64,000 nt of DNA, taken from the NCBI GenBank assembly GCA_902767775.1, contig CACXIP010000017.1, positions 26,766 through 90,765 of the forward strand. Reading direction: 5' to 3'. A program made the translations under genes and the position numbers. This stretch comes from an uncultured Prevotellaceae bacterium (lineage in GTDB: Bacteria; Bacteroidota; Bacteroidia; Bacteroidales; Bacteroidaceae). Below, in pieces: positions 7,099-15,446 of this stretch (the stretch's first letter is position 1; each line of letters begins with the position of its first letter). The notes under the pieces were generated by a model that was not told where the DNA came from, did no database searches, and saw only the letters and a list, made by a program, of their open reading frames with translations.

Positions 7099-8808
7099 TC
7101 ATCCCTCATCCTTCATCCTTTTCTGTAGGTATGCCAGTTCGTTGAGGGCGAAATCGGCATTGACAGGGTCGTTGAGCATTTTCTTGAGCATCCGCTGTGC
7201 CTTGTTGTACGCCTGCTTCTCAATAAGGACATACACCTTTCTGCGTTCCAAGAAAGCGAGGAACGTGGTAATATGCTCCTGTGGCTGCTCTTCCTCCTCC
7301 ATATTCATCTTCATCATGGCGATGAGACCGTCGATGACCTGCTGCGCACGGTAATCCTTGCTGTTGACCAGGCAGTTGACATACTCCATGGTATATGTGA
7401 CGCGGTGAAGTTTTTGGAGCATTTCGAGATAAAACAACGCCTTGTCATATACCTTGAGTTCGCTGTAACAGAAGCCGATATTGTAGACGATGTCATGGAA
7501 TGACTGCAACTCATTGTCGTCCATACGGTCGTAGAAGTCGGTCATGGCAATGAAGGCATTCTCGAAATGGAGCAGCGCCTCATAATATCGCCCTGCAAGG
7601 AAGAGTTTTCTTCCTCTGTAGAGCAGGTGTGCCAGTCCCTCATCGGTACAGTCCGACAACAGTTTCTCCTCATCGGTGAGTTCGTCGGCCTGTCCGTTTT
7701 TCTTTTTCTGCACCGCTTCCTTCCACATATAGTTGCTCTCATCCCTCTGCTGCTGTCTTGAGACATGGTCGTAAGCCATCAGCGCCGAGTTGCTCAGTTG
7801 GATATGGTACTGTTGGTTGTATGGATGGGCGACACTGGCAGACAGCGGTATCAGGCTTGCGGTCACCCGGAAATAGTCGGTGAGTCCGTCGGAGCCCTCC
7901 TCATTGAAGGTCAGGGTTATCAGCCTTTCCTCCAGCGGCATGTCGGGCATGATGACACGGAGCATGGCAGTGGTCTGGTCGGCCACCCTCTTCCCATCGG
8001 CGAACAACGCTTGGGATAGGTCATAGGCGAGGATTTCCTCGCTGTCCTCCAATGTATTGTTCCTGGCATCTGAGAATTCCAATCGGGTGGCAGTGAGTCC
8101 GGTAAGTCCCATCATCTTTTCAAGGAACAATCCCAGTGTGACATGCTCTGTCTCGTTATGCCGCAAAGAGTCATCGCCCTGCATCCGCATCTCATGCTCA
8201 TGCAGAAGGAATAGTTCGCGCTTCCATTCCGCATTGCTCACCTCGGAATCCTTATTCTCCTCCTTTTTGCCATTGAGATGGCGTGCGAGGGTGTTCTGCC
8301 AGGCGAAAGCGCCTGTCATGGACTCCGTCAGTATATCCCGCACGTTGCCCGACGAGAGCATCACTCCAGCGAGGACATGCAGGTCGACTTCGTTTTTTTC
8401 CTCGTTGATGGTATAGATGATGCGGTGGTTCTCTGAATTGATGTTGCACTTGTTGACCACCATTCTTACTTGGTTGATTTGGTCCATCTGCACATTGAAG
8501 CAGAAGAGGTAGGCGAGACTGGCGTATGCCGACGAAGGGTCTATCCTCAGTTGGAAATGTCCGTTCTGGAAGTCAAACTGTCCGATGCGCACGGTGTTTT
8601 CCGTGTTCCATGTCACCTCGCAGTGCAACTCCTGCAGGGCCTGCGACGCCACCCGTTCCATTTCCTCCGCCCGCTGTGGGTCAGCCCCTTTTTTCTTTTT
8701 TCTTCTGTGCTGTATACCCAGCAGCTTGCCTACAGGCTTTCCTTTCCATTGTGCATAGAGCAGCAACAGGAGGACAGCCAAGGTCAATATTTCTATAGCG
8801 ATTGTCAT
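7099..8808 (-). CDS. Membrane-anchored TPR-containing protein of unknown function
   Basis: A 569-residue protein with one N-terminal membrane helix (residues 3-21, AIEILTLAVLLLLLY) followed by a basic patch (HRRKKKKG). The middle (about 55-330) looks like one or two alpha/beta domains with no motif I recognise. The C-terminal 170 residues are helical, with tetratricopeptide-like units such as GRYYEALLHFENAF and YDKALFYLEMLQKL. It lies 14 bases downstream of dnaG on the same strand and is probably cotranscribed with it. Its stop codon is one base from the rsmD stop on the other strand. Localisation is inferred as inner membrane with a cytoplasmic body. Confidence 0.75.
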   Translation of the reverse strand: MTIAIEILTLAVLLLLLYAQWKGKPVGKLLGIQHRRKKKKGADPQRAEEMERVASQALQELHCEVTWNTENTVRIGQFDFQNGHFQLRIDPSSAYASLAYLFCFNVQMDQINQVRMVVNKCNINSENHRIIYTINEEKNEVDLHVLAGVMLSSGNVRDILTESMTGAFAWQNTLARHLNGKKEENKDSEVSNAEWKRELFLLHEHEMRMQGDDSLRHNETEHVTLGLFLEKMMGLTGLTATRLEFSDARNNTLEDSEEILAYDLSQALFADGKRVADQTTAMLRVIMPDMPLEERLITLTFNEEGSDGLTDYFRVTASLIPLSASVAHPYNQQYHIQLSNSALMAYDHVSRQQQRDESNYMWKEAVQKKKNGQADELTDEEKLLSDCTDEGLAHLLYRGRKLFLAGRYYEALLHFENAFIAMTDFYDRMDDNELQSFHDIVYNIGFCYSELKVYDKALFYLEMLQKLHRVTYTMEYVNCLVNSKDYRAQQVIDGLIAMMKMNMEEEEQPQEHITTFLAFLERRKVYVLIEKQAYNKAQRMLKKMLNDPVNADFALNELAYLQKRMKDEG

Positions 8809-8822
8809 TGATAGTTCTATAA

Positions 8823-10757
8823 TTATATAATGATACTCTTGCCCACCATGCGGGCGAATTCTTTCCTCATGGCCATGAGTTGCATCATCTCTTCCATGAT
8901 CTTTACCTTTTCCTCTTTGTTGGTGGCCAATGCCAGTTGCTGCCGCAACTGTTCCACTCGGTTTTTCACGATGGCCAACCTGTAGTCGAGCAGTACATGC
9001 TCCACCTGTGCACGCAGTGTTTCCTCACCCACCCTCACTTGGTTGTTCTCCGAAAGGATGTAGGAGTCCATCCCCAACTGTGTCGCCAAAGTGCTCACCC
9101 TGACATCGGGATGTCGCTCAAAGTATTCCAGCAGATTGGTCTCGCCTTTCTGAACAAGGACTACTGCCTCCCCAAGTATGGACTGGTAGAGAGGTGTCTC
9201 GAGGCGCAGGCTGTCCTCCTGTAGATTGTAGTAGATGAACTCAGCCACTGACAGGTCGAAATGATTGCCATTCTCATCCTCCAAGTCCTTGAACACCCTC
9301 TCTGCCCCATGTCTTATCACCTGTTGGATGAGCAATGTCTCCATCGATGCAGTCAGCTGACTGCCGTTGAGTGGGCCTAAGGGTTTCTGCTGCGTATTCG
9401 CAGCCTGTGTCTCCTCCTCCCGTTTTTTCTGCCTCAGCTGCTCCTCTCTGTCATTGCGGATGAATTTATTCATCTCATAGATGAGCGACTTTTCCGGTAT
9501 CCCTATCCTTTGCGCACATTCCTTGATATAGGTGGAGCGCACGATTTGGTCGGAGATGACCGAGATGCTCTTCACGATGCTGGCGATGCCTTCAGAGCGC
9601 TTGTCCGGGTCTTTGACACCTTGCAGCAGATATCGAGTCTTGAAAATGAGGAAGTCCTCCTGATGGTCGACCACATACTGTCGGAAATCAGCCGCCGTAT
9701 GCTTTCTGGCAAAACTGTCGGGGTCATCGCCGTCGGGCAGCAGCAACATCTTGATGTTCATGCCCTCCTGGAGGAACATGTCCGCGCCCCTTAGTGCGGC
9801 ATGGATGCCCGCCTCGTCGCCGTCATAAAGCAGTACGATATGTGTGGTGAAACGCCTGAGGAGTTTGATTTGGTGGACGCTGAGCGCCGTACCCGAGTTG
9901 GCGACGACATTCTCAATGCCACACTGGTGCATGGACAACACGTCGGTATATCCCTCGACCATATAGACGCAGTCCTCCTTGGCGATGGCCTTCTTAGCCT
10001 GATAAAGTCCATATAGTTCATGGTCCTTGTGATAGACCACCGAGTCGGGGGAGTTGACATATTTCTGCGCCACGCCTTTGGTGCGTGAGTCGAGCACACG
10101 TCCTCCGAATGCCGTCACTTTTCCGCTCAGTCCTATCCATGGGAAAATCACACGTCCGGCGAAGCGGTCGTAGAGAGAGCCATCGTCACGCTGCACACAC
10201 AATCCGCTTTTTACCAGGAACTCTTCCTTATAGCCCTTCTTTTTTGAGGCACTGACAAGAGCGGTTCGTTTCTGCGGGGCATAGCCCAAACGGAAACGCG
10301 CGATGATGTCGTCACGGAATCCTCTTGACCTGAAATATGCCAGGCCCACCGCCTGTCCGTCGGGGTCCTCATGCAATATCTGGCTGAAATAGTCGGCTGC
10401 CCACTCATTGACGATGAAGAGGCTCTCGCGTTCACTCTCCTGCTCCCGTTCCTCATTGGTCAGTTCACGCTCCTTGATTTCAATGTGGTATTTACGGGCG
10501 AGCCACCTTAGTGCATCAGGATACGACATCTGCTCGTGCTCCATGATGAAACCGACGGCGTTGCCCCCCTTACCACAGGCGAAACATTTGTAGAGACCAC
10601 GGGCAGGCGACACAGAAAAAGATGGTGTGCGGTCGTCATGGAAAGGGCACAACCCCTTATAGTTTGCCCCACTCTTGCGAAGTGAGACAAACTCAGAGAC
10701 GACGTCGACAATGTTGGCGGCGTCCATGATTCGGTCTATGGTCGGGCGGTCTATCAT
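8823..10757 (-). CDS. dnaG: DNA primase
   Basis: DnaG synthesises RNA primers for chromosomal replication. The N-terminal zinc-binding domain has C37, H40, C58 and C61 (GLCPFHDDRTPSF and YKCFACGKGG). The catalytic core has the TOPRIM motifs VYMVEGYTDVLS and VLLYDGDEAGIHA with the acidic PDGDDPDSFA. A helical C-terminal helicase-binding region follows. The frame stays open to 10853, but the ATG at 10757 gives MIDRPTIDRIMDAANIVDVV, the standard start; this makes 644 residues, normal for the family. A minus-strand TAACTTTG (10767-10774) sits so close to the ATG that the leader would be only a few bases if it is the promoter. Confidence 0.97.
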   Translation of the reverse strand: MIDRPTIDRIMDAANIVDVVSEFVSLRKSGANYKGLCPFHDDRTPSFSVSPARGLYKCFACGKGGNAVGFIMEHEQMSYPDALRWLARKYHIEIKERELTNEEREQESERESLFIVNEWAADYFSQILHEDPDGQAVGLAYFRSRGFRDDIIARFRLGYAPQKRTALVSASKKKGYKEEFLVKSGLCVQRDDGSLYDRFAGRVIFPWIGLSGKVTAFGGRVLDSRTKGVAQKYVNSPDSVVYHKDHELYGLYQAKKAIAKEDCVYMVEGYTDVLSMHQCGIENVVANSGTALSVHQIKLLRRFTTHIVLLYDGDEAGIHAALRGADMFLQEGMNIKMLLLPDGDDPDSFARKHTAADFRQYVVDHQEDFLIFKTRYLLQGVKDPDKRSEGIASIVKSISVISDQIVRSTYIKECAQRIGIPEKSLIYEMNKFIRNDREEQLRQKKREEETQAANTQQKPLGPLNGSQLTASMETLLIQQVIRHGAERVFKDLEDENGNHFDLSVAEFIYYNLQEDSLRLETPLYQSILGEAVVLVQKGETNLLEYFERHPDVRVSTLATQLGMDSYILSENNQVRVGEETLRAQVEHVLLDYRLAIVKNRVEQLRQQLALATNKEEKVKIMEEMMQLMAMRKEFARMVGKSIII

Positions 10758-10891
10758 TGCGAATGACAAAGTTACGATAATCTTCCCATCCCACCAAGGG
10801 CAGTCTGCATTAAGAATTGTTAAAGTTTTGCAACTCCCCAATTTCATCCCCAAAATACAAAAAGTAAGGAAAATGATAAAAATTCAGACTT

Positions 10892-10926
10892 TTTGTCTTG
10901 TTTTAAGATAAAAAGGAGTAATTTTG
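10892..10926 (+). promoter_or_regulatory. Candidate promoter of the porin gene
   Basis: TTTG at 10892-10895 and TAATTTTG at 10919-10926, 23 bases apart, slightly wide of the usual 19-21. The -7 box is a perfect TAnnTTTG and lies 63 bases upstream of the porin ATG. Confidence 0.45.
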
Positions 10927-10988
10927 CCACCGAAAATTGATTTAAAAGACTATCTATCGAGAAAAATTCATTTCTAATTTTCACTTTC

Positions 10989-12035
10989 ATGAGGAAACAA
11001 TTCATCAAGACCTCCTCTCTGGCCGTTGCCATGGCTATATTTAGTTCGGTGGCGGCCATGGGGCAACAGACAGGGTCCAAATCAACGGACTGGACCAAGG
11101 AACTCACTGACCGCATCGAACTTCATGGTTATGCCCAGGGGGGCTACTCCTATGACGATGCCGGTGGCAAGAACACCAGCACTTTCAATCTGAAACGGAC
11201 CCTGTTTTGGGCAAAGGCACGCGTGACCGACCGTTTCTCTTTCTTATTCATGCACGATTTCTCAAGTGTAGTGCAAGAGTATTATCTTGACTACCGTTTT
11301 TCCAACGACAACTCCCTCAGCATGAGGTTGGGACAGTTCAAGCACAGTTACAGTCTGGAGAACCCCCTCTCCCCCACCATGCTCGAACTCATCGACGTCT
11401 ATTCGCAGGCGGTCCTCTTTCTCGCTGGTGAGGGTCCCGACCCGCTCAATGGTGTGAACTACGGCCGCGACCTTGGTTTGATGGTCTATGGCGACCTGTT
11501 CGACAACCATATCCACTATGAGTTGGCACTGATGAACGGACAAGGCATCAACCGCAAGGACGGCAACTCCGACAAGGATGTCATCGCACGTCTGGAATAC
11601 AAGCCCGTCAACGGCCTCCGTTTGGTGGCTTCCGCCCAGAAAGGCCGCGGCCATGCCGTGGGCACCGCAGTGTGGAACCCTGGAGTGAAGTTAGGCGACG
11701 ACTACCGCCGCGACCGCTACAGTATTGGAGCGGAGTGGAAGAGCAAGGACCTCAACGTGCGTGCCGAGTGGTTGGGCGGCAAGGATGGCGATGTAGGCAG
11801 CATGGGCGGTTATGTGACCGCCAGCGTCCCAGTAGCGAAAGATTTCGACATTGTGGCATCCGCCGACTACTATGACCGCAACACCGAGATGGACTATTAT
11901 CAGACCAACCTGACCGGTGGCGTACAGTATTGGTTTTTCAAGAAATGCCGCCTTCAGTTGCAGTACACCCGCTGCATCAGCCATTTCACCGATGATTACA
12001 ACTGGCTTCAGGCACAGGTGCAAGTAGCATTCTGA
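10989..12035 (+). CDS. Outer-membrane porin (OprP/OprO-like beta-barrel)
   Basis: A 348-residue outer-membrane protein with a signal peptide (MRKQFIKTSSLAVAMAIFSS, cleavage near residue 25). Amphipathic beta-strand repeats follow through the rest of the chain. Features of phosphate-selective-porin-like families are visible: the early RIELHGYAQGGYSY strand, FNLKRTLFWAKARVTDRFSF, and LRLGQFKHSYSLENPLSP-like text near residue 105. The chain ends in VQVAF, a terminal aromatic residue typical of barrel proteins. It lies 48 bases ahead of a sodium:solute symporter gene, so the two may act together, the porin admitting a solute to the periplasm. The solute is unknown. Confidence 0.75.
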   Translation: MRKQFIKTSSLAVAMAIFSSVAAMGQQTGSKSTDWTKELTDRIELHGYAQGGYSYDDAGGKNTSTFNLKRTLFWAKARVTDRFSFLFMHDFSSVVQEYYLDYRFSNDNSLSMRLGQFKHSYSLENPLSPTMLELIDVYSQAVLFLAGEGPDPLNGVNYGRDLGLMVYGDLFDNHIHYELALMNGQGINRKDGNSDKDVIARLEYKPVNGLRLVASAQKGRGHAVGTAVWNPGVKLGDDYRRDRYSIGAEWKSKDLNVRAEWLGGKDGDVGSMGGYVTASVPVAKDFDIVASADYYDRNTEMDYYQTNLTGGVQYWFFKKCRLQLQYTRCISHFTDDYNWLQAQVQVAF

Positions 12036-12083
12036 CCACGAGAGAACGACATAACGACAATCAGACAATAAACACATCAACAC

Positions 12084-13613
12084 ATGATTATCAAGATATT
12101 GCTCATCCTCCTCTTTCTGGCCGTGATGGTAGGTGTGGGCATCTACTCACGCAAGCAGGCCGGAACAGTAGAGGGATTTGTATTAGGCGGGCGCGCCGTG
12201 GGACCGTGGCTTACCGCCTTCGCCTTCGGCACCAGTTATTTCTCCGCCGTGGTCTTTGTGGGCTACGCCGGACAGTTTGGTTGGAAATACGGCATGTCGG
12301 CCTCCTGGATAGGCATCGGCAATGCCGTCATCGGCTCGTTGCTGGCATGGATACTGCTGGGACGGCGCACCAAACTGATGACGCAGCACATTGAGAGCCG
12401 CACCATGCCCGACTTCTTCGGCACCCGCTACCAGAGCGAGTGGCTCCGCGTAGTAGCATCCGTCATCGTATTCGTCTTCCTCATCCCTTATACCGCCGGT
12501 GTGTACAAAGGCATCTCCACCCTCTTTGAGATGGGTTTTGGCATTCCCTATGAGTATTGCGTGGTGATTATGGCATTGCTCACCGCCCTGTACGTCATTC
12601 TCGGAGGTTACAAGGCCACGGCAATGAACGATTTCGTTCAGGGTGTCATCATGCTTTTCGGCATTGTGGTGGTCATCGCTTCGGTACTCAGTTCGCAGGG
12701 AGGCCTTTCTGCCGCAGTCGGCAAGTTGGCCACCATCCCCAGTGACACCGACCCCAATGCCAATGGCATGTTGGCCGACATCTGGGGACCCGACCCATGG
12801 AACCTGCTCGGCGTGGTGGTCCTCACTTCGCTTGGCACCTGGGGACTGCCGCAGATGGTAGGCAAATTCTACTCCATCACCGATGAGCGCGCCATCCACC
12901 GTGGCACCGTCATCTCCACTATTTTCGCCTTCATCGTGGCAGGCGGCTGCTATTTCCTCGGTGGTTTCGGACGTCTCTTCGGCACGCCCCCAACCCTTCC
13001 CAACGGCCGTCTCGACTTCGACTCCATCGTACCGTCGATGCTTGTCACGCTGCCCGATGTCATCATTGCTCTTGTCGTGCTGCTGGTGCTCTCCGCATCC
13101 ATGTCGACACTTGCCTCGCTGGTGCTCACCTCCTCGTCAACCATGACGCTCGACCTCATCTACCGCGACAAGAAGTCAGCTCCGGGCGAAGTGGAAGAGG
13201 GAAGCATCGATGACATGGTATCAGAGAAAATCGAGCGCCGCAAAGTAGTTGTCATGCGCGTGCTGATTGTGTTCTTTATCGTCATCTCGCTGATGATTGC
13301 CCTCAACCCACCCACCTTCATCGCACAGATGATGGGCATCTCATGGGGTGCGCTGGCAGGAGCTTTCCTCGCCCCGTTCATGCTCGGTCTCTACTGGCGT
13401 GGTGTGACCAAGGCAGCTGTCTGGGCATGTTTTATTTGGGGCGTGGGCCTTACGGTCATCAACATGCTTATCGGCAACCCCATCAACCCCATCAACTGTG
13501 GCGCCATCGCCATGTTGGGTGGTTTTGTGGTGGTAGCCATCGTAAGTTTATTCACATCCAAACTGCCCCGCGCGGATGTGGACAAGATATTTGAGTGCTA
13601 TCGGAAGGATTAG
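12084..13613 (+). CDS. Sodium:solute symporter family protein
   Basis: A 509-residue inner-membrane transporter of the SSS family, which uses the sodium gradient to import small solutes. About 13 membrane helices are predicted. The N-terminal VGVGIYSRKQAGTVEGFVLG (TM1 to loop) and AFAFGTSYFSAVVFVGYAG (TM2) match the family, as does the VILGGYKATAMNDFVQGVI segment around residues 170-190. A conserved LSASMSTLASLVLTSSSTM sodium-site region occurs near residues 332-350. The substrate is not determined; proline, pantothenate, sugars and organic acids are all known for the family. Confidence 0.85.
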   Translation: MIIKILLILLFLAVMVGVGIYSRKQAGTVEGFVLGGRAVGPWLTAFAFGTSYFSAVVFVGYAGQFGWKYGMSASWIGIGNAVIGSLLAWILLGRRTKLMTQHIESRTMPDFFGTRYQSEWLRVVASVIVFVFLIPYTAGVYKGISTLFEMGFGIPYEYCVVIMALLTALYVILGGYKATAMNDFVQGVIMLFGIVVVIASVLSSQGGLSAAVGKLATIPSDTDPNANGMLADIWGPDPWNLLGVVVLTSLGTWGLPQMVGKFYSITDERAIHRGTVISTIFAFIVAGGCYFLGGFGRLFGTPPTLPNGRLDFDSIVPSMLVTLPDVIIALVVLLVLSASMSTLASLVLTSSSTMTLDLIYRDKKSAPGEVEEGSIDDMVSEKIERRKVVVMRVLIVFFIVISLMIALNPPTFIAQMMGISWGALAGAFLAPFMLGLYWRGVTKAAVWACFIWGVGLTVINMLIGNPINPINCGAIAMLGGFVVVAIVSLFTSKLPRADVDKIFECYRKD

Positions 13614-13637
13614 CGACCATAAAAAATAAGCAAATGT

Positions 13638-13668
13638 TTTGTGTTGTTTCTGATTTGGTGTAATTTTG
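13638..13668 (+). promoter_or_regulatory. Promoter of the deacetylase-GT2 pair
   Basis: TTTG (13638-13641), 19-base spacer, TAATTTTG (13661-13668): a full match to the Bacteroidetes promoter form. The ATG at 13692 follows 23 bases downstream and this supports it over the longer open frame. Confidence 0.65.
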
Positions 13669-13691
13669 CACCACAATCAGAGACAACACAA

Positions 13692-14483
13692 ATGATTTTA
13701 CTGAGTTTTGACACAGAGGAGTTTGACGTGCCCCGTGAACATGGAGTCGATTTCTCCCTTGAAGAAGGGATGAAGGTATCGGTGGAAGGCACCAACAGAA
13801 TCCTTGACGTGCTGAAGAAAAATGAGGTGAAAGCCACCTTCTTCTGCACGGGCAATTTCGTGCGCCATGCCCCAGAGACCATCCGACGTATCATGGACGA
13901 GGGGCATGAACTCGCCTGCCATGGTGTGGACCACTGGCAGCCTCAGGCGAGCGATGTGAGGGAATCGAAACAGATTCTCGATGCAGCCACAGGCTTGAAA
14001 GCCCTTGGATACAGGCAACCCAGGATGTTCCCTGTGAGCGATGAGGAGATTGCCAAGGCAGGCTATCTCTACAACTCCTCGCTCAACCCAGCCTTTATCC
14101 CAGGACGCTACATGCACCTCACCGCCCCACGCACCTGCTTCATGACTGGCGACGTCGTTCAGATACCCGCCTCGGTGACTCCTTTGCTGCGCTTCCCCCT
14201 ATTCTGGCTCGCACTCCACAACCTACCCCAATGGCTCTACCACGCATTGGTGAGGAGAGTACTCGCAAAAGACGGGTATTTTGTCACCTACTTTCATCCA
14301 TGGGAGTTTTATGACCTGCGCGAGCACCCTGAATATAAGATGCCCTTCATCATCCGCAACCACAGCGGCAGACAGATGTGCGACCGGCTCGACCGACTTA
14401 TCAGCATGCTTAAGCGCCGCGGCCATGAATTCGGCACCTACACACCCTTCGCCATCGAACAGGCGAAGAAACTTAAAGCATAA
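13692..14483 (+). CDS. Polysaccharide deacetylase (NodB-like) family protein
   Basis: A 263-residue protein of carbohydrate esterase family 4 type. The metal-binding Asp lies in ILLSFDTEEFDV, and the HxxxH pair is in ACHGVDHWQP; VKATFFCTGNFV is the conserved strand between them. The variant SFDTEE replaces the classical TFDDG, as in enzymes of exopolysaccharide and lipid-linked sugar pathways. The protein has no signal peptide, so it probably acts in the cytoplasm or at the inner-membrane face. It is 21 bases upstream of a GtrB/ArnC-like glycosyltransferase and is likely cotranscribed; that pairing suggests deacetylation or deformylation of a polyprenyl-phosphate sugar. The substrate is inferred only. 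Confidence 0.82.
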   Translation: MILLSFDTEEFDVPREHGVDFSLEEGMKVSVEGTNRILDVLKKNEVKATFFCTGNFVRHAPETIRRIMDEGHELACHGVDHWQPQASDVRESKQILDAATGLKALGYRQPRMFPVSDEEIAKAGYLYNSSLNPAFIPGRYMHLTAPRTCFMTGDVVQIPASVTPLLRFPLFWLALHNLPQWLYHALVRRVLAKDGYFVTYFHPWEFYDLREHPEYKMPFIIRNHSGRQMCDRLDRLISMLKRRGHEFGTYTPFAIEQAKKLKA

Positions 14484-14504
14484 TCACCCTCAATCACCAC
14501 AACC

Positions 14505-15446
14505 ATGATTCAACTCGCCATCGTATCGCCCTGCTATAACGAAGAGGAAGTGCTCGACCACTCTGCCGAACGCCTCTCCGCCCTTTTCGATGACCTCATC
14601 TCCAAAAACAAGATTTCAGACAACAGTTTCATCCTTTATGTCAACGACGGGAGCAAAGACCGCACATGGGAGAAAATCATCGCCTTGCACGAGCATAGCG
14701 CAAGGTTCAAGGGACTCAATCTTGCCCACAACGTAGGACATCAGAACGCCATCATGGCCGGGATGATGCAGGCCAAGGACATGGCAGATGCCGTGGTGAC
14801 GATAGACGCCGACCTGCAGGACGACATCAACTGCATCGAGAAGATGGTCGACTCCTATGAGGAGGGCTACGACGTGGTGTATGGTGTCAAAGTGGAGCGC
14901 GATGCCGACCCATTGATGAAGCGCCTCACCGCACTGGCTTTCTACAAGTTGCAGAAAATGATGAAGGTGGAGAGTGTGTACAACCATGCCGACTTCAGGT
15001 TGGTGAGCCGCCGTGTGCTCAATGCCCTGTCGCAGTACAGCGAGCGCAACCTCTACCTGCGCGGTCTGATACCCCTCATCGGGTTTGACCACACGACGGT
15101 GGAGGAAACCATCTCCGAGCGCCAGGCAGGCAAGTCAAAATATACGCTGAGCAAAATGATAGGACTGGCAGTAGACGGCATCACCTCATTCTCGGTGAAG
15201 CCGATTTACTATGTCATGTACGTAGGCATCGCCTTTGTCTTCTTCAGCATTCTCATCGGCATCTATGTGCTCTACTCCATTTTTGCCGGAACGGCAGAAC
15301 ACGGATGGGCATCCATCATCCTGAGTATCTGGCTCGTGGGAGGAGTCATCATTCTGTGCATCGGCGGTGTGGGCATCTACATCGGCAAGATTTTCCTGGA
15401 AATCAAGCGACGGCCCCTTTACAACATCAAGGATTTCCTGGACTGA
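14505..15446 (+). CDS. GT2 polyprenyl-phosphate glycosyltransferase (ArnC/GtrB/DPM1-like)
   Basis: A 313-residue inner-membrane enzyme that transfers a sugar from a nucleotide donor to polyprenyl phosphate. The GT-A domain shows IVSPCYNEEEVL at the N-terminus, the donor and metal site VTIDADLQDD near residue 100, and FRLVSRRVLNAL. ERNLYLRGLIP and SERQAGKSKYTLSKM are also standard for the family. Two membrane helices follow (about 230-255 and 265-290), and the chain ends with a basic stretch. Its last 20 bases overlap the end of the convergent ArnT-like gene. Confidence 0.88.
   Translation: MIQLAIVSPCYNEEEVLDHSAERLSALFDDLISKNKISDNSFILYVNDGSKDRTWEKIIALHEHSARFKGLNLAHNVGHQNAIMAGMMQAKDMADAVVTIDADLQDDINCIEKMVDSYEEGYDVVYGVKVERDADPLMKRLTALAFYKLQKMMKVESVYNHADFRLVSRRVLNALSQYSERNLYLRGLIPLIGFDHTTVEETISERQAGKSKYTLSKMIGLAVDGITSFSVKPIYYVMYVGIAFVFFSILIGIYVLYSIFAGTAEHGWASIILSIWLVGGVIILCIGGVGIYIGKIFLEIKRRPLYNIKDFLD

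Noticed and set aside
10758-10853. N-terminal extension of DnaG by 32 codons
   Set aside because: The DnaG family begins at MIDRPTID; the extra part overlaps the likely promoter.
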